This document shows positions 1-8,700 of a DNA stretch of 64,000 bases, one piece after another (the stretch's first letter is position 1; every line of letters begins with the position of its first letter). The stretch lies in the NCBI GenBank assembly GCA_046349255.1, contig JAXMCR010000003.1, positions 682,001 through 746,000 on the forward strand, given 5' to 3'. Under the pieces are notes generated by a model. It saw only the letters and a program-made list of their open reading frames with translations. It ran no database searches and was not told where the DNA came from. Both the position numbers and the translations under genes were made by a program. Source of the stretch: DAIODI01 sp046349255 (lineage in GTDB: Bacteria > Pseudomonadota > Alphaproteobacteria > Rhizobiales > Aestuariivirgaceae).

Positions 1-615
1 AAGCGCAGGCTGGAGAAGGCGTTGGCGATGCTGCCTCACACGCCGGTCGAAGTCTCCTGGCGGCCCTATCAGCTCGATCCGACGATCCCGGCCGAGGGTA
101 TGGACCGCGTCGCATACCTCACCGCGAAGTTCGGCGGACCGGAGGCGATCGAAAAGCTGCACGCGCCGCTGAAGGCGCTGGGCGCTGCCGAAGGCATAGA
201 CTTCGCGTTCGGGAGGATCACCCGGTCGCCGAACACGCTCGACGCCCACCGCGTGATCCGCTGGGCGGAGGCCGAGGCCTTCCAGGATGCGGTCGTCGAG
301 CGGCTGTTCGCGCTCTACTTCCTCGAGGGCGGGGACCTTACCGACAAGGCCGTGCTGGCGAAGGCTGCGGGGGAAGCCGGCATGAACCGGGCTCTCGTCG
401 AGCGCCTCCTCGCAACCGACGCCGATGCCGAGGAGGTTCAGGCGGAGGCGAACGGCTGGCGCTCCATGGGCATCGAGGGCGTGCCGGCGTTCCTCGTGGG
501 CAGGCGCTACGCAGTGCTCGGCGCGCGCGAGCCTGAGGTGCTGGCCGGCGCGATCGCCAAGGTCGCCGAGGAACGCCTCGCGCTCGGCGGGCGGAGCGCG
601 CCGGGCGCTCCCTGA
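1..615 (+). CDS. FrnE-type DsbA family oxidoreductase, 5' truncated by the window edge
   Basis: Thioredoxin-fold protein of the FrnE / 2-hydroxychromene-2-carboxylate isomerase-like DsbA branch. The reading frame is open from base 1 (K-R-R-L-E-K), which matches the GKRRLEKAL helix that normally follows the CPWC redox motif in this family, so the active site lies upstream of the window. The family motif WRPYQLDPTIPAEGMDR is visible, as is the C-terminal cis-proline region with GVPAFLV. A TTG at 22 opens a shorter frame but is not the real start, because family similarity continues in front of it. The gene ends 15 bases before recG. Substrate is unknown; members are cytosolic thiol-disulfide oxidoreductases. 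Confidence 0.85.
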   Translation, partial: KRRLEKALAMLPHTPVEVSWRPYQLDPTIPAEGMDRVAYLTAKFGGPEAIEKLHAPLKALGAAEGIDFAFGRITRSPNTLDAHRVIRWAEAEAFQDAVVERLFALYFLEGGDLTDKAVLAKAAGEAGMNRALVERLLATDADAEEVQAEANGWRSMGIEGVPAFLVGRRYAVLGAREPEVLAGAIAKVAEERLALGGRSAPGAP

Positions 616-630
616 CGACGGCGAGCCACC

Positions 631-2730
631 GTGCGACCCGACCAACTCAACGCTTGGTTCGCCTCGGCGCGCGGCCTGAAGGGCATCGGGCCGAACCTCG
701 AGCGCGCGCTCGGCGTCCTTTTCGGGCGCGAAAGCGTTCGGCTCGCCGACCTCGTGTTCCACCTGCCGTCGGGCGTCATCGACCGTCGGCTGCGCCCGCC
801 GATCGCCGACCTTCCGCGCGAGGGGATCGTTACCGTCGAGGTGACGGTCGGCCGCCACAAGCCCTCTCCGCGCGGCGCGGCGCGCATCCCGTACCGCGTG
901 GACGTCTTCGACGACACCGGCACGCTGACGCTCACGTGGTTCCACGCGAACGCCGACTACCTGAAGCGGCTCCTGCCGGAGGGCGAGACGCGCTTCATCT
1001 CCGGCCGCATCGAGTGGTACGGCGGCCAGCCGCAGATCGTGCACCCGGACCACGTGGTCTCCGCCGAGGATTTCGCAAAACTGCCGCTGGTCGAGCCGGT
1101 CTACCCGCTCACGGCGGGGATTTCGGGCAAGGTTTTGGGCAAGGCGATCCGTGCGGCGCTTGAGAAGCTCACGCCGCTGCCCGAATGGCAGGATGCGGCG
1201 TTCGTGAAGGCGCGCGGTTTCCCGCCGCTGATCGATGCGTTGAAGGCGCTGCACGATCCGAAGACACCCTCGGACCTCGCTCCGCAAGCGCCGGCCCGGC
1301 TCCGGCTTGCCTACGATGAACTCCTCGCCAACCAGCTCGCGCTCGCGCTGCTGCGGCGCCAGATGCGCCTGTCGGGCGGCCGTGCCGTGAAAGGCGACGG
1401 ACGATTGAGGCGCGCGATCCTCGATGCGCTCCCCTACTCGCTCACCGGCTCGCAGGTTCAGGCGCTCGCCGACATCTCGGCCGATCTCGAACGGCCACAG
1501 AAGATGATCCGCCTGCTCCAGGGCGACGTCGGCTCCGGCAAGACGGTGGTGGCGCTGCTCGCGCTCGCACAGTGCGTCGAGGCGGGGGCGCAAGGGGCGC
1601 TGATGGCGCCGACCGACATCCTCGCCCGCCAGCATTTCCGGACGCTCGAACCGTTGGCGGCCAGGGCGGGCATCCGCATCGATCTCGTCACCGGCCGCGA
1701 GAAGGGCGCTGCTCGCGAGGTGGTGCTGGAGCGGTTGCGCTCCGGCGAGACGCAGATCGCCGTTGGCACGCACGCGATGTTCCAGGAGGGCGTGGCGTTC
1801 CATGACCTCGCGCTCGCCGTCATCGACGAGCAGCACCGGTTCGGCGTGCACCAGCGTCTCGCGCTCCAGGCGAAGGCCGGCGCGGGGGCGAACCTGCTCG
1901 TGATGACCGCGACGCCGATCCCGCGCACGCTGTCACTCACGCTCTACGGCGATCTCGACGTGTCGCGGCTGACGGAGAAGCCGGCCGGCCGGAAGCCGGT
2001 GGATACGCGGACCGTGCCGCTCGAGCGGCTGGGCGAGGTTGTCGACGGCCTCGCGCGGGCGATCGCGCAGGGTCAGCGCGCCTACTGGGTGTGCCCCCTC
2101 GTCGAGGAGAGCGAGGCGGTCGACAAGGCCGCAGCCGAACAGCGCTACGCCGCGCTCAAGGAACGCTTCGGCGGGTCGGTCGGTCTCGTCCATGGCCGCA
2201 TGAAGGGACCGGAGAAGGACGCCGTGATGGCGGCCTTCAAGGAGGGCGCCCTCAAGATCCTCGTCTCGACGACGGTGATCGAGGTGGGCGTCGACGTGCC
2301 CGAAGCGACGATCATGATCGTCGAGAACGCCGAGCGCTTCGGCCTCGCGCAATTGCACCAGCTGCGCGGACGCGTGGGGCGAGGCGGGGAGAAGTCGTCG
2401 TGCGTTCTGCTCTACGACGGGCCATTGGGCGAGACTGCGCGTGCGCGCCTCGCCATCATGCGCGAGACGGAGGACGGCTTCCTGGTCGCCGAGGAAGACC
2501 TTCGCCTGCGCGGCTCGGGCGAAGTGCTCGGCACGCGCCAGTCCGGCATGGCGACCTTCCGCTTGGCCGATGTCGTCGAGCATGGGGAGCTGCTCGCGGC
2601 GGCGCGCGATGACGTGACGATGCTTCTCGATCAGGATGCGGAGCTTGCGTCGATGAGAGCCCAATCCCTCCGCCTGTTGCTGCATCTCTTCGAGCGCAAC
2701 GAGGCGGTGCGGCTCATCGAGGCCGGATAG
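631..2730 (+). CDS. recG: ATP-dependent DNA helicase RecG
   Basis: Branch-migrating superfamily 2 helicase that reverses stalled replication forks and processes Holliday junctions. The 699-residue product is of normal length. An N-terminal wedge/OB domain (about residues 1-260) precedes the helicase core. Walker A is GDVGSGKT (near residue 300), the DEAD-like box is DEQHRFG (near 400), motif III is MTATPIPRT, and the C-terminal TRG region contains LRGRVGRGG and LRLRGSGEVLGTRQSG. Start is GTG at 631. Its location close to glmS-glmU is common in Hyphomicrobiales. Confidence 0.97.
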   Translation: MRPDQLNAWFASARGLKGIGPNLERALGVLFGRESVRLADLVFHLPSGVIDRRLRPPIADLPREGIVTVEVTVGRHKPSPRGAARIPYRVDVFDDTGTLTLTWFHANADYLKRLLPEGETRFISGRIEWYGGQPQIVHPDHVVSAEDFAKLPLVEPVYPLTAGISGKVLGKAIRAALEKLTPLPEWQDAAFVKARGFPPLIDALKALHDPKTPSDLAPQAPARLRLAYDELLANQLALALLRRQMRLSGGRAVKGDGRLRRAILDALPYSLTGSQVQALADISADLERPQKMIRLLQGDVGSGKTVVALLALAQCVEAGAQGALMAPTDILARQHFRTLEPLAARAGIRIDLVTGREKGAAREVVLERLRSGETQIAVGTHAMFQEGVAFHDLALAVIDEQHRFGVHQRLALQAKAGAGANLLVMTATPIPRTLSLTLYGDLDVSRLTEKPAGRKPVDTRTVPLERLGEVVDGLARAIAQGQRAYWVCPLVEESEAVDKAAAEQRYAALKERFGGSVGLVHGRMKGPEKDAVMAAFKEGALKILVSTTVIEVGVDVPEATIMIVENAERFGLAQLHQLRGRVGRGGEKSSCVLLYDGPLGETARARLAIMRETEDGFLVAEEDLRLRGSGEVLGTRQSGMATFRLADVVEHGELLAAARDDVTMLLDQDAELASMRAQSLRLLLHLFERNEAVRLIEAG

Positions 2731-2759
2731 CAGCGAGGAATTGGGGGGCGGCAGATACG

Positions 2760-3128
2760 ATGTTCCGGCAGAGGCTCTATCTTCTCTTGGGCTACGCGAT
2801 GGTTCTCCTCGCGGCCGCGGGCGCGGTGCTGCCGCTGCTGCCGACGACGCCATTCCTGATCGTGGCGTTGTGGGCGTTCGCGAAATCGTCGCCGCTTCTC
2901 GCCGAACGGCTGCGCAATCACCCGCGCTACGGGCCGGCGATCCGCGACTGGCAGGACCAGCGGGCAATCCCCTGGAGGGCAAAGCTCTTGGCTGTGACGA
3001 TGATGGCGGCGTCGGGCACATGGCTCGTCGCGTTCACGGACATCAACCGCTTCGTCGTGTGGTCGGTTGTCGGCGTTCTGTGCGTCGTTGCGACCTACAT
3101 TCTCACACGGCGATCGCCCCGGCGCTAA
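2760..3128 (+). CDS. DUF454 (YbaN-like) inner membrane protein
   Basis: 122-residue membrane protein of the DUF454 family. The signature region PLLPTTPFLIVALWAFAKSSP (residues about 27-47, given here only as a location) overlaps the first hydrophobic segment. A central hydrophilic stretch contains HPRYGPAIRDW, followed by two more hydrophobic segments (about 75-92 and 95-113). Function of the family is unknown. The gene lies 29 bases after recG and its 3' end overlaps the convergent gene at 3125-3481 by four bases. Confidence 0.85.
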   Translation: MFRQRLYLLLGYAMVLLAAAGAVLPLLPTTPFLIVALWAFAKSSPLLAERLRNHPRYGPAIRDWQDQRAIPWRAKLLAVTMMAASGTWLVAFTDINRFVVWSVVGVLCVVATYILTRRSPRR

Positions 3129-3481
3129 CGAGCAACCTGCCCTGCAATACTCCCCGCACGCATGCGCGCATGGTCCGCCAGCGGGTCGGGGGCAAATCCG
3201 AGGTACGGCGCAAGTCGGTTTCCCGGAAAGGACGAATAGATCCGGTCGTAGTGGAGCCGGGTCAATTGCAACTTCGCGCGAGCTTCCGCGAGTTCATCAT
3301 CGAGCCGCCTGACGTCTGCCTCGGATTGTGGCAGGGCAAGGAGCGCACTGCGCCGCGCATCGAGTCCGCTGATGAGGGTCTTGTGCCGCTTCAGTCGGCC
3401 GGAGACGACCGCGAGATCGTTCCAGGTGGAAAGAACCAGCACGACGGCCAGCACAACAACGAAGAGCGCCAGAAACTCCAT
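3125..3481 (-). CDS. short LemA-like membrane-anchored coiled-coil protein
   Basis: 118 residues: an N-terminal membrane helix (about 4-19), then a charged helical region (about 25-80) and a C-terminal motif SSFPGNRLAPYLGF. That motif, and the LKRHKTLI segment near residue 30, resemble the conserved ends of LemA proteins (LKRRxDLIPNL and the TFPxNLxAxLFGF end). LemA proteins are usually about 185 residues, so the middle helices appear to be missing. The assignment is inference from these two motifs. It is convergent with and overlaps the DUF454 gene. Confidence 0.6.
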   Translation of the reverse strand: MEFLALFVVVLAVVLVLSTWNDLAVVSGRLKRHKTLISGLDARRSALLALPQSEADVRRLDDELAEARAKLQLTRLHYDRIYSSFPGNRLAPYLGFAPDPLADHARMRAGSIAGQVAR

Positions 3482-3707
3482 TCTATCCTCGCATAGGATG
3501 CATTTTTGTGTTGATACAACTTATGAGTTTGAGGGGATAGAGCAGCCTGGGCTATTGGTAAGCGGTTCGCCAACATGTGATCGCCGCAGGACGGCCGGGC
3601 ACGGAAGCAAGCGCGAGCGGCAACGCTGGAATACGGCCGACGAACTTGGAATGCCGTGCTATTCCAATGTACCAAGCAAGGCTGCTTCTCCGCGAGATCG
3701 ACTCCTC

Positions 3708-4961
3708 ATGACCGCAGCATCTCCAACAGGCCTGACCAACCGCCCGTTCTACTACTCCCTCCCCGCGGTGATCGTTGCGGGATCGCTCATTGCGGTCATC
3801 GCCTTCGGCGTGCGGTCTTCGAGTGGCCTGTTCACCGGACCCTACACGCAGGCGCACGGTTGGGGACGCGAGGTCTATGCGCTCGCCATGGCCGTGCAGA
3901 ACCTGATGTGGGGCTTGGGGCAGCCATTCGTCGGCATGATCGCCGACAACTTCGGCACGCGCCGGGTCGTGATGGCGGGCGCTTTCGTCTACGCCGCAGG
4001 CATGGTGCTGATGGCCTACGCCGCGACGCCGGCCATGTTGTTTCTCGGCGGTGGCGTTCTCATGGGCCTCGGTATCGCCATGACGAGCTTCTCGCTGATC
4101 ATGGCGGCGTTCGGGCGGATCGTCCCACCCGAACGGCGCTCATGGGCGTTCGGCATCGCGACCGCAGCGAGTTCCATGGGACAGTTCATCTTCGCGCCGC
4201 TCGGGCAGGCGTTCATCGCCGCCTACGGCTGGCAGGCCGCGATGCTGCTCCTGTCGAGTACCCTGGCCTTGATCCTCGTGCTCGCGATCCCGCTCGGCGT
4301 TCCCGGCGCCGCACGGCCGACGCCGGCGGCGAACGAGGCGAACCTCAAGATGGCCGAGGCGCTGAAGCTTGCCTTCGGCCATGGCAGCTACGTGCTCCTG
4401 GTGCTGGGATTCTTCGTCTGCGGCTTTCAGCTCGCATTCGTGGTGGTGCACCTGCCCCCGTACCTGATCGACCGTGGCATCTCGCCGGGCTTTGCTGCCT
4501 GGGCGATCGGCATGGTCGGGCTGTTCAACGTCGTGGGGTCGTATGCCGCCGGCGTGTTTGGAGGAAAACACTCACGCCGCCTCGGGCTGTCGTTCATCTA
4601 CTTCGCCCGCGCCGTGGTAACCGTCGCGTTCCTCGTCCTGCCGGTCTCGACGGGAAGCGTCCTCGCCTTTACCGCCGCGATGGGCCTCCTCTGGCTCTCG
4701 ACCGTGCCGCTGACGATGGGGCTCGTCACGCTGATGTTCGGCACCCAGTACATGGCGACGCTTTACGGCTTCGTGTTCCTCAGCCACCAGATCGGCTCGT
4801 TCTTCGGTGTCTGGCTCGGCGGCTACGCCTACGACCGCTGGGGAAGCTACGACATCGTGTGGTGGCTTTCCGTCGCACTCAGCGTGTTCGCAGGCCTCGT
4901 GCACCTGCCGATCCGTGAGCGGATGGCACGGGGCTTTGCAGCACAAGCACTGCCGGCGTGA
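3708..4961 (+). CDS. MFS transporter (OFA/monocarboxylate-like)
   Basis: Major facilitator of 417 residues with about 12 hydrophobic segments. The loop between helices 2 and 3 reads GMIADNFGTRRVV, the MFS motif A region. The protein resembles oxalate/formate and monocarboxylate antiporters, but substrate cannot be assigned. The open frame extends upstream to 3372, but that part is not hydrophobic and overlaps the opposite-strand gene. ATG at 3708 (M-T-A-A-S-P-T) directly precedes the first helix. The stop overlaps the ATG of the next gene (TGATG), indicating translational coupling. Confidence 0.9.
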   Translation: MTAASPTGLTNRPFYYSLPAVIVAGSLIAVIAFGVRSSSGLFTGPYTQAHGWGREVYALAMAVQNLMWGLGQPFVGMIADNFGTRRVVMAGAFVYAAGMVLMAYAATPAMLFLGGGVLMGLGIAMTSFSLIMAAFGRIVPPERRSWAFGIATAASSMGQFIFAPLGQAFIAAYGWQAAMLLLSSTLALILVLAIPLGVPGAARPTPAANEANLKMAEALKLAFGHGSYVLLVLGFFVCGFQLAFVVVHLPPYLIDRGISPGFAAWAIGMVGLFNVVGSYAAGVFGGKHSRRLGLSFIYFARAVVTVAFLVLPVSTGSVLAFTAAMGLLWLSTVPLTMGLVTLMFGTQYMATLYGFVFLSHQIGSFFGVWLGGYAYDRWGSYDIVWWLSVALSVFAGLVHLPIRERMARGFAAQALPA

Positions 4962-5365
4962 TGGAGCGGCAGACCGACGCCACCACTGCCCGCGGCCTCG
5001 ATCACCGCCTCGCGTTGTCGATCGCGGCCGGTGTGCTTCTCGTCTGGCTCGTCGCGATGGCCATTGCGATGCGCGCCGCGGCGCTGCCGGATCAGGCGTC
5101 CGGCGCGATGATCGCCGTGTTCCCTCCGGGCGTCGGCGAGAACGGCCAGCTGGCCGCAATCGTCAATGCGGGCGGCAAGCCGGTGCGGCAGACGTGGATC
5201 GGCGCTGTGTGGGTCGTCGAAGGCGATGCGCCCGGCTATGCAGGGCGCCTCCGCCAGAACGGCGCACTCGCCGCATACGGCGAACTTCCCTTCTCCCCGG
5301 AACTCGCGGGCTGTTTCGCGTACGCGGACGCGAAACTCGCCCAGGCGTTCTCGATCAGGCCCTGA
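4961..5365 (+). CDS. hypothetical single-pass membrane protein coupled to the MFS gene
   Basis: 134-residue protein of unknown function with one membrane helix at about residues 18-40. The remaining 90 residues are presumably periplasmic and contain two cores, MIAVFPPGVGENGQLAAIV and WIGAVWVVEGDAPGYAG. ATG at 4961 overlaps the preceding stop; a GTG one codon earlier is the alternative. Coupling to the MFS gene suggests an accessory role, which is inference only. Confidence 0.7.
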   Translation: MERQTDATTARGLDHRLALSIAAGVLLVWLVAMAIAMRAAALPDQASGAMIAVFPPGVGENGQLAAIVNAGGKPVRQTWIGAVWVVEGDAPGYAGRLRQNGALAAYGELPFSPELAGCFAYADAKLAQAFSIRP

Positions 5366-5368
5366 GGC

Positions 5369-6778
5369 TCACGCGCCGGAGGCGGTGACGAAGCAGGACG
5401 TTCCCGCGCGCTTCAGCTTGGCGCAGAGCGTCGAGGCTTCCTGCTTGTCCGGCAGCGCATTGATGCGAAGACGATAGACCACGCCCTTGGTGCCGAGATC
5501 GGCCTTCACGACCACTGCTTCGCTCTGGCCGAGCAGGTTCTGGTGCCGGGCCTGGAGCTTCTTCCAGGCCGTCCACGCGGCCTGCTCGTCGCGCTGCGAG
5601 GAGACCTGCACCGCCCACCCGGACGGCTGCGCCGAAGGTTCATCCGTCGACGCCTGCGTGGGCTGGTCCTGCACCGGCTGATCTGGCGCGGCCGAGGCGA
5701 CGGGCGTTTCGGTGTCGGGCATCGGAGTTTCGGTCACGGAAACCTTCGCCGGCGCGCTTGCATCCGTCGCAGTCTGCTGGCCGTTGTCGAGTGCCGCGAC
5801 CTGCACGCCTTGCGACTGCTGCGCCTGTGCTTCCGCTTGCGCGGGCGCCGGCGGAATCTCCGGCACCGGCGGCGCGTGCGTCACGGTTTCGGGTATCGGA
5901 CCGGTGTTGGCGAACAGGCTGACGGGCGGAGCCACCGGCTGCGGCATCCCGTCCTTCGTCACGGTCTGGTCAGGCCCGCCGAGCGCGCCCGTCACGACCG
6001 GATCGTGACCCGTGGTGATCGGCGTAAACGCAGGCGGCTGCGTGTCGGGAACCGCCGGCGCCGCGGCCTGCGCGGTCTGCGTGCCTTGGGCGCCATTGGT
6101 GTTGAGCGCGGCAAGCCGATCGCGCGCAGGCGCGAAATCCGGCTTCATCGCAAGGACTTCTTCCAGCGCCTTCTTCGCTTCGGCCGGCCGTCCGAGCGCT
6201 TCGTACGTCAGCGCTTCGCCGTAGACGGGGATGTAGGGCTGCGGGTGATTGTAGAGTTTCGCCTTCTCGTAGTCGGAGAGCGCGAACAGGTACTGGCCGC
6301 TCTCCCGCAGCGCGTTGCCGCGCGCGTGGTAAGCCTGGGCGAGCTGCGGGTTGAGGTAGAGCGCGCTCGTGAAATCCTCGATCGCCTGCGGCCGCTTTTG
6401 CAGCGCCTGGTACGCAAGGCCTCGATTGTAGAGCGCGACCGCGCGCATTTCCGGCGACAGCGCATCGACGCGCATGGCGGCAGAGTAGTCGTCGATCGCC
6501 TGCGCGGTCTGGCCGAGACCCTGCCGCGCAAGCGCCCGGTTGAGCAGCGCCATCGCGAGATCGCCCGGCTTGAGATCGCGCGAGTCGATCGCGGTCGTGT
6601 ACTGGATGATCGCCTCTTCCGGATGGCCGGCGACGAGCGCCTGGTAGCCCTTCGCGGCCGCGTCGGTGGCGACAGTGGTTTGGGCGGCTGATGAACCGGA
6701 AACAGCCGCACCCGCGGCAAGCAACGCGGCACATACAGACGCAATGCAGACTGACCGAATGCTCATGATCGTGAGCAT
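5369..6778 (-). CDS. TPR-repeat protein with C-terminal SPOR domain
   Basis: 469-residue exported protein. An N-terminal signal peptide (to about residue 32, ending in GSSAAQ) is followed by tandem TPR units (about 40-220), then a long Pro/Ala/Gln-rich linker (about 225-385). The C-terminal SPOR domain (about 388-465) begins GWAVQVSSQRDEQAAW. SPOR domains bind denuded septal peptidoglycan, so a periplasmic role at the division site or in the cell wall is expected. An internal ATG at 6766 (M-S-I-R-S) is an equally plausible start. No clear ribosome binding site precedes either. Confidence 0.85.
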   Translation of the reverse strand: MLTIMSIRSVCIASVCAALLAAGAAVSGSSAAQTTVATDAAAKGYQALVAGHPEEAIIQYTTAIDSRDLKPGDLAMALLNRALARQGLGQTAQAIDDYSAAMRVDALSPEMRAVALYNRGLAYQALQKRPQAIEDFTSALYLNPQLAQAYHARGNALRESGQYLFALSDYEKAKLYNHPQPYIPVYGEALTYEALGRPAEAKKALEEVLAMKPDFAPARDRLAALNTNGAQGTQTAQAAAPAVPDTQPPAFTPITTGHDPVVTGALGGPDQTVTKDGMPQPVAPPVSLFANTGPIPETVTHAPPVPEIPPAPAQAEAQAQQSQGVQVAALDNGQQTATDASAPAKVSVTETPMPDTETPVASAAPDQPVQDQPTQASTDEPSAQPSGWAVQVSSQRDEQAAWTAWKKLQARHQNLLGQSEAVVVKADLGTKGVVYRLRINALPDKQEASTLCAKLKRAGTSCFVTASGA

Positions 6779-6844
6779 ACGGAGGTTAGGGTTAAAGCTT
6801 GGCTAACCGTCCGGGTTTTTTGTCGTTCCGGTGTGGCTCCGCGA

Positions 6845-8668
6845 TCACTCCACCGTGACCGACTTCGCAAGATTCCTCGGCTGGTCGACGTCGGTGCCGC
6901 GGAACACGGCCGCATGGTAGGCGAGGAGCTGCACGGGCAGCGCGTAAAGCAGCGGGCTGACGAACGGATCGGCCTCCGGCACGGAGATCACCCGGAAGGC
7001 GCTGGCGCCGTTGGTGCGGCGGCCCTCGTCGTCGGTGATCAGCACGATCTTTCCGCCGCGGGCCTGGACCTCCTCCATGTTGGAGACGGTTTTCTCGAAC
7101 AGATGATCGCGCGGGGCGATGACGACGACCGGCATCTCCTCGTCGATCAGCGCGATCGGGCCGTGCTTCAGCTCGCCTGCCGGATACCCCTCGGCATGGA
7201 TATACGAGATTTCCTTGAGCTTCAGCGCCCCTTCGAGCGCGATCGGAAAGTTCACGCCGCGCCCGAGGTAGAGCACGTCGTTCGAGTGGGCGAGGTCGCG
7301 CGCGATCGCCTCGATCTCGGCTTCCTTGCCGAGCACTTCGTTGAACTGCCGTGGCAGGGCGATGAGCGCCTCGACGAGCCGCATCTCGGTGGGCCTGTCG
7401 ATCGTGCCGCGCGCCTTCGCCGCGCCGATCGCGAGCGCTGCGAGCACCGACAGCTGGCAGGTGAACGCCTTCGTCGACGCCACGCCGATCTCCGGCCCGG
7501 CGTAAGTGCGGAAGATCACGTCCGACTCGCGCGCGATCGTCGATTCCGGGACGTTGACGATCGCACCCACCGGCTGGCCCTGCTCCTTGGCATAACGGAG
7601 TGCGGCGAGCGTGTCGGCCGTCTCGCCAGACTGTGAGACCACGAGCGTTACGCCGCCCTTCGACAGCGGCGCCTCGCGGTAGCGGAACTCCGACGCGATG
7701 TCCGCTTCGACCGGCAGCCGCGCGAGCTGCTCGAACCAGTACTTCGCGACGAGCCCGGCGTAGAACGCCGTGCCGCAGGCGGTAATGGTCAGCCGATCGA
7801 CCTTGGCGAAGTCGAACGGCAGCTTCGGCAGCGTCACGGACTTTTCCGCAAAGTTCACAAACTCGGCGAGCGTATGGCCCACGACCTCGGGCTGTTCGGC
7901 GATCTCCTTCGCCATGAAATGGCGATGGTTGCCCTTGTCGATGAGAAACGCGGACGCCTGAGAATAGGACGTCTGGCGCTTCACCGGCCGGTTCTTCTCG
8001 TCGAAGATCTCGCAGGTCCCGCGCGACAGCACCACCCAGTCGCCGTCCTCGAGGTAGGTGACGCGGTTGGTGAACGGGGCAAGCGCGATCGCGTCCGAGC
8101 CGAGGTACATCTGCCCGTCGCCATGACCGACCGCGAGCGGCGAGCCGCGGCGCGCCCCGATCATCAGGTCGTTCTCGCCGGCAAACAGGATTGCGAAGGC
8201 GAAGGCGCCCTTGAGCCGCGGCAGCACGCGCGCCACGGATTCGCGCGGCGAAAAGCCTGCCTTGAGTTCATGCTCGATCAGGTGCGCGACCACCTCGGTG
8301 TCGGTTTGCGTCTCGAAGGTCACGCCGCGCGCCAGCAGCTCATCCTTCAGTTCGCGAAAATTCTCGATGATGCCGTTGTGGACGACGGCAACCTTGCCGG
8401 CGACGTGGGGATGCGCGTTCGTCTCGTTCGGAACGCCGTGCGTCGCCCAGCGCGTGTGGCCGATGCCGGTCGAGCCCTTCAGGGGATGCGCCGCGAGTTT
8501 CTCTGCGAGCTTGCCGAGCTTGCCCGGAGCCCGTACGCGCTCGAACCCGCCCTTCTTGAGAACGGCGACGCCGGCCGAATCGTACCCGCGGTACTCGAGC
8601 CGCTTCAGCGCATCGACGATGCCGGGCGCCACGTCACCCGTTCCGAGAATTCCGACAATTCCGCACAT
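6845..8668 (-). CDS. glmS: glutamine--fructose-6-phosphate aminotransferase (isomerizing)
   Basis: First enzyme of UDP-GlcNAc synthesis: fructose-6-P plus glutamine gives glucosamine-6-P. The 607-residue length is standard. The N-terminal Ntn glutaminase domain starts with M-C-G-I-V-G, where Cys2 is the nucleophile. Two SIS sugar-isomerase domains follow (about 285-425 and 455-597), with SQSGETADTL and the C-terminal tail DVDQPRNLAKSVTVE. It lies 32 bases downstream of glmU in one operon, so both steps of cell-wall precursor supply are co-transcribed. Confidence 0.98.
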   Translation of the reverse strand: MCGIVGILGTGDVAPGIVDALKRLEYRGYDSAGVAVLKKGGFERVRAPGKLGKLAEKLAAHPLKGSTGIGHTRWATHGVPNETNAHPHVAGKVAVVHNGIIENFRELKDELLARGVTFETQTDTEVVAHLIEHELKAGFSPRESVARVLPRLKGAFAFAILFAGENDLMIGARRGSPLAVGHGDGQMYLGSDAIALAPFTNRVTYLEDGDWVVLSRGTCEIFDEKNRPVKRQTSYSQASAFLIDKGNHRHFMAKEIAEQPEVVGHTLAEFVNFAEKSVTLPKLPFDFAKVDRLTITACGTAFYAGLVAKYWFEQLARLPVEADIASEFRYREAPLSKGGVTLVVSQSGETADTLAALRYAKEQGQPVGAIVNVPESTIARESDVIFRTYAGPEIGVASTKAFTCQLSVLAALAIGAAKARGTIDRPTEMRLVEALIALPRQFNEVLGKEAEIEAIARDLAHSNDVLYLGRGVNFPIALEGALKLKEISYIHAEGYPAGELKHGPIALIDEEMPVVVIAPRDHLFEKTVSNMEEVQARGGKIVLITDDEGRRTNGASAFRVISVPEADPFVSPLLYALPVQLLAYHAAVFRGTDVDQPRNLAKSVTVE

Positions 8669-8700
8669 CTGGACCTTCTCCCTGCGGCAGATTCAATCCG

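Noticed and set aside
6779..6844. Possible terminator between glmS and the TPR-SPOR gene
   Set aside because: A T-run exists on the plus strand (GGGTTTTTTG), but both genes are on the minus strand and no stable stem precedes a T-run in that direction.
8669..8700. glmS ribozyme/riboswitch upstream of glmS
   Set aside because: Only 32 bases separate glmU and glmS, far too short for the ribozyme, which is in any case a feature of Gram-positive bacteria.
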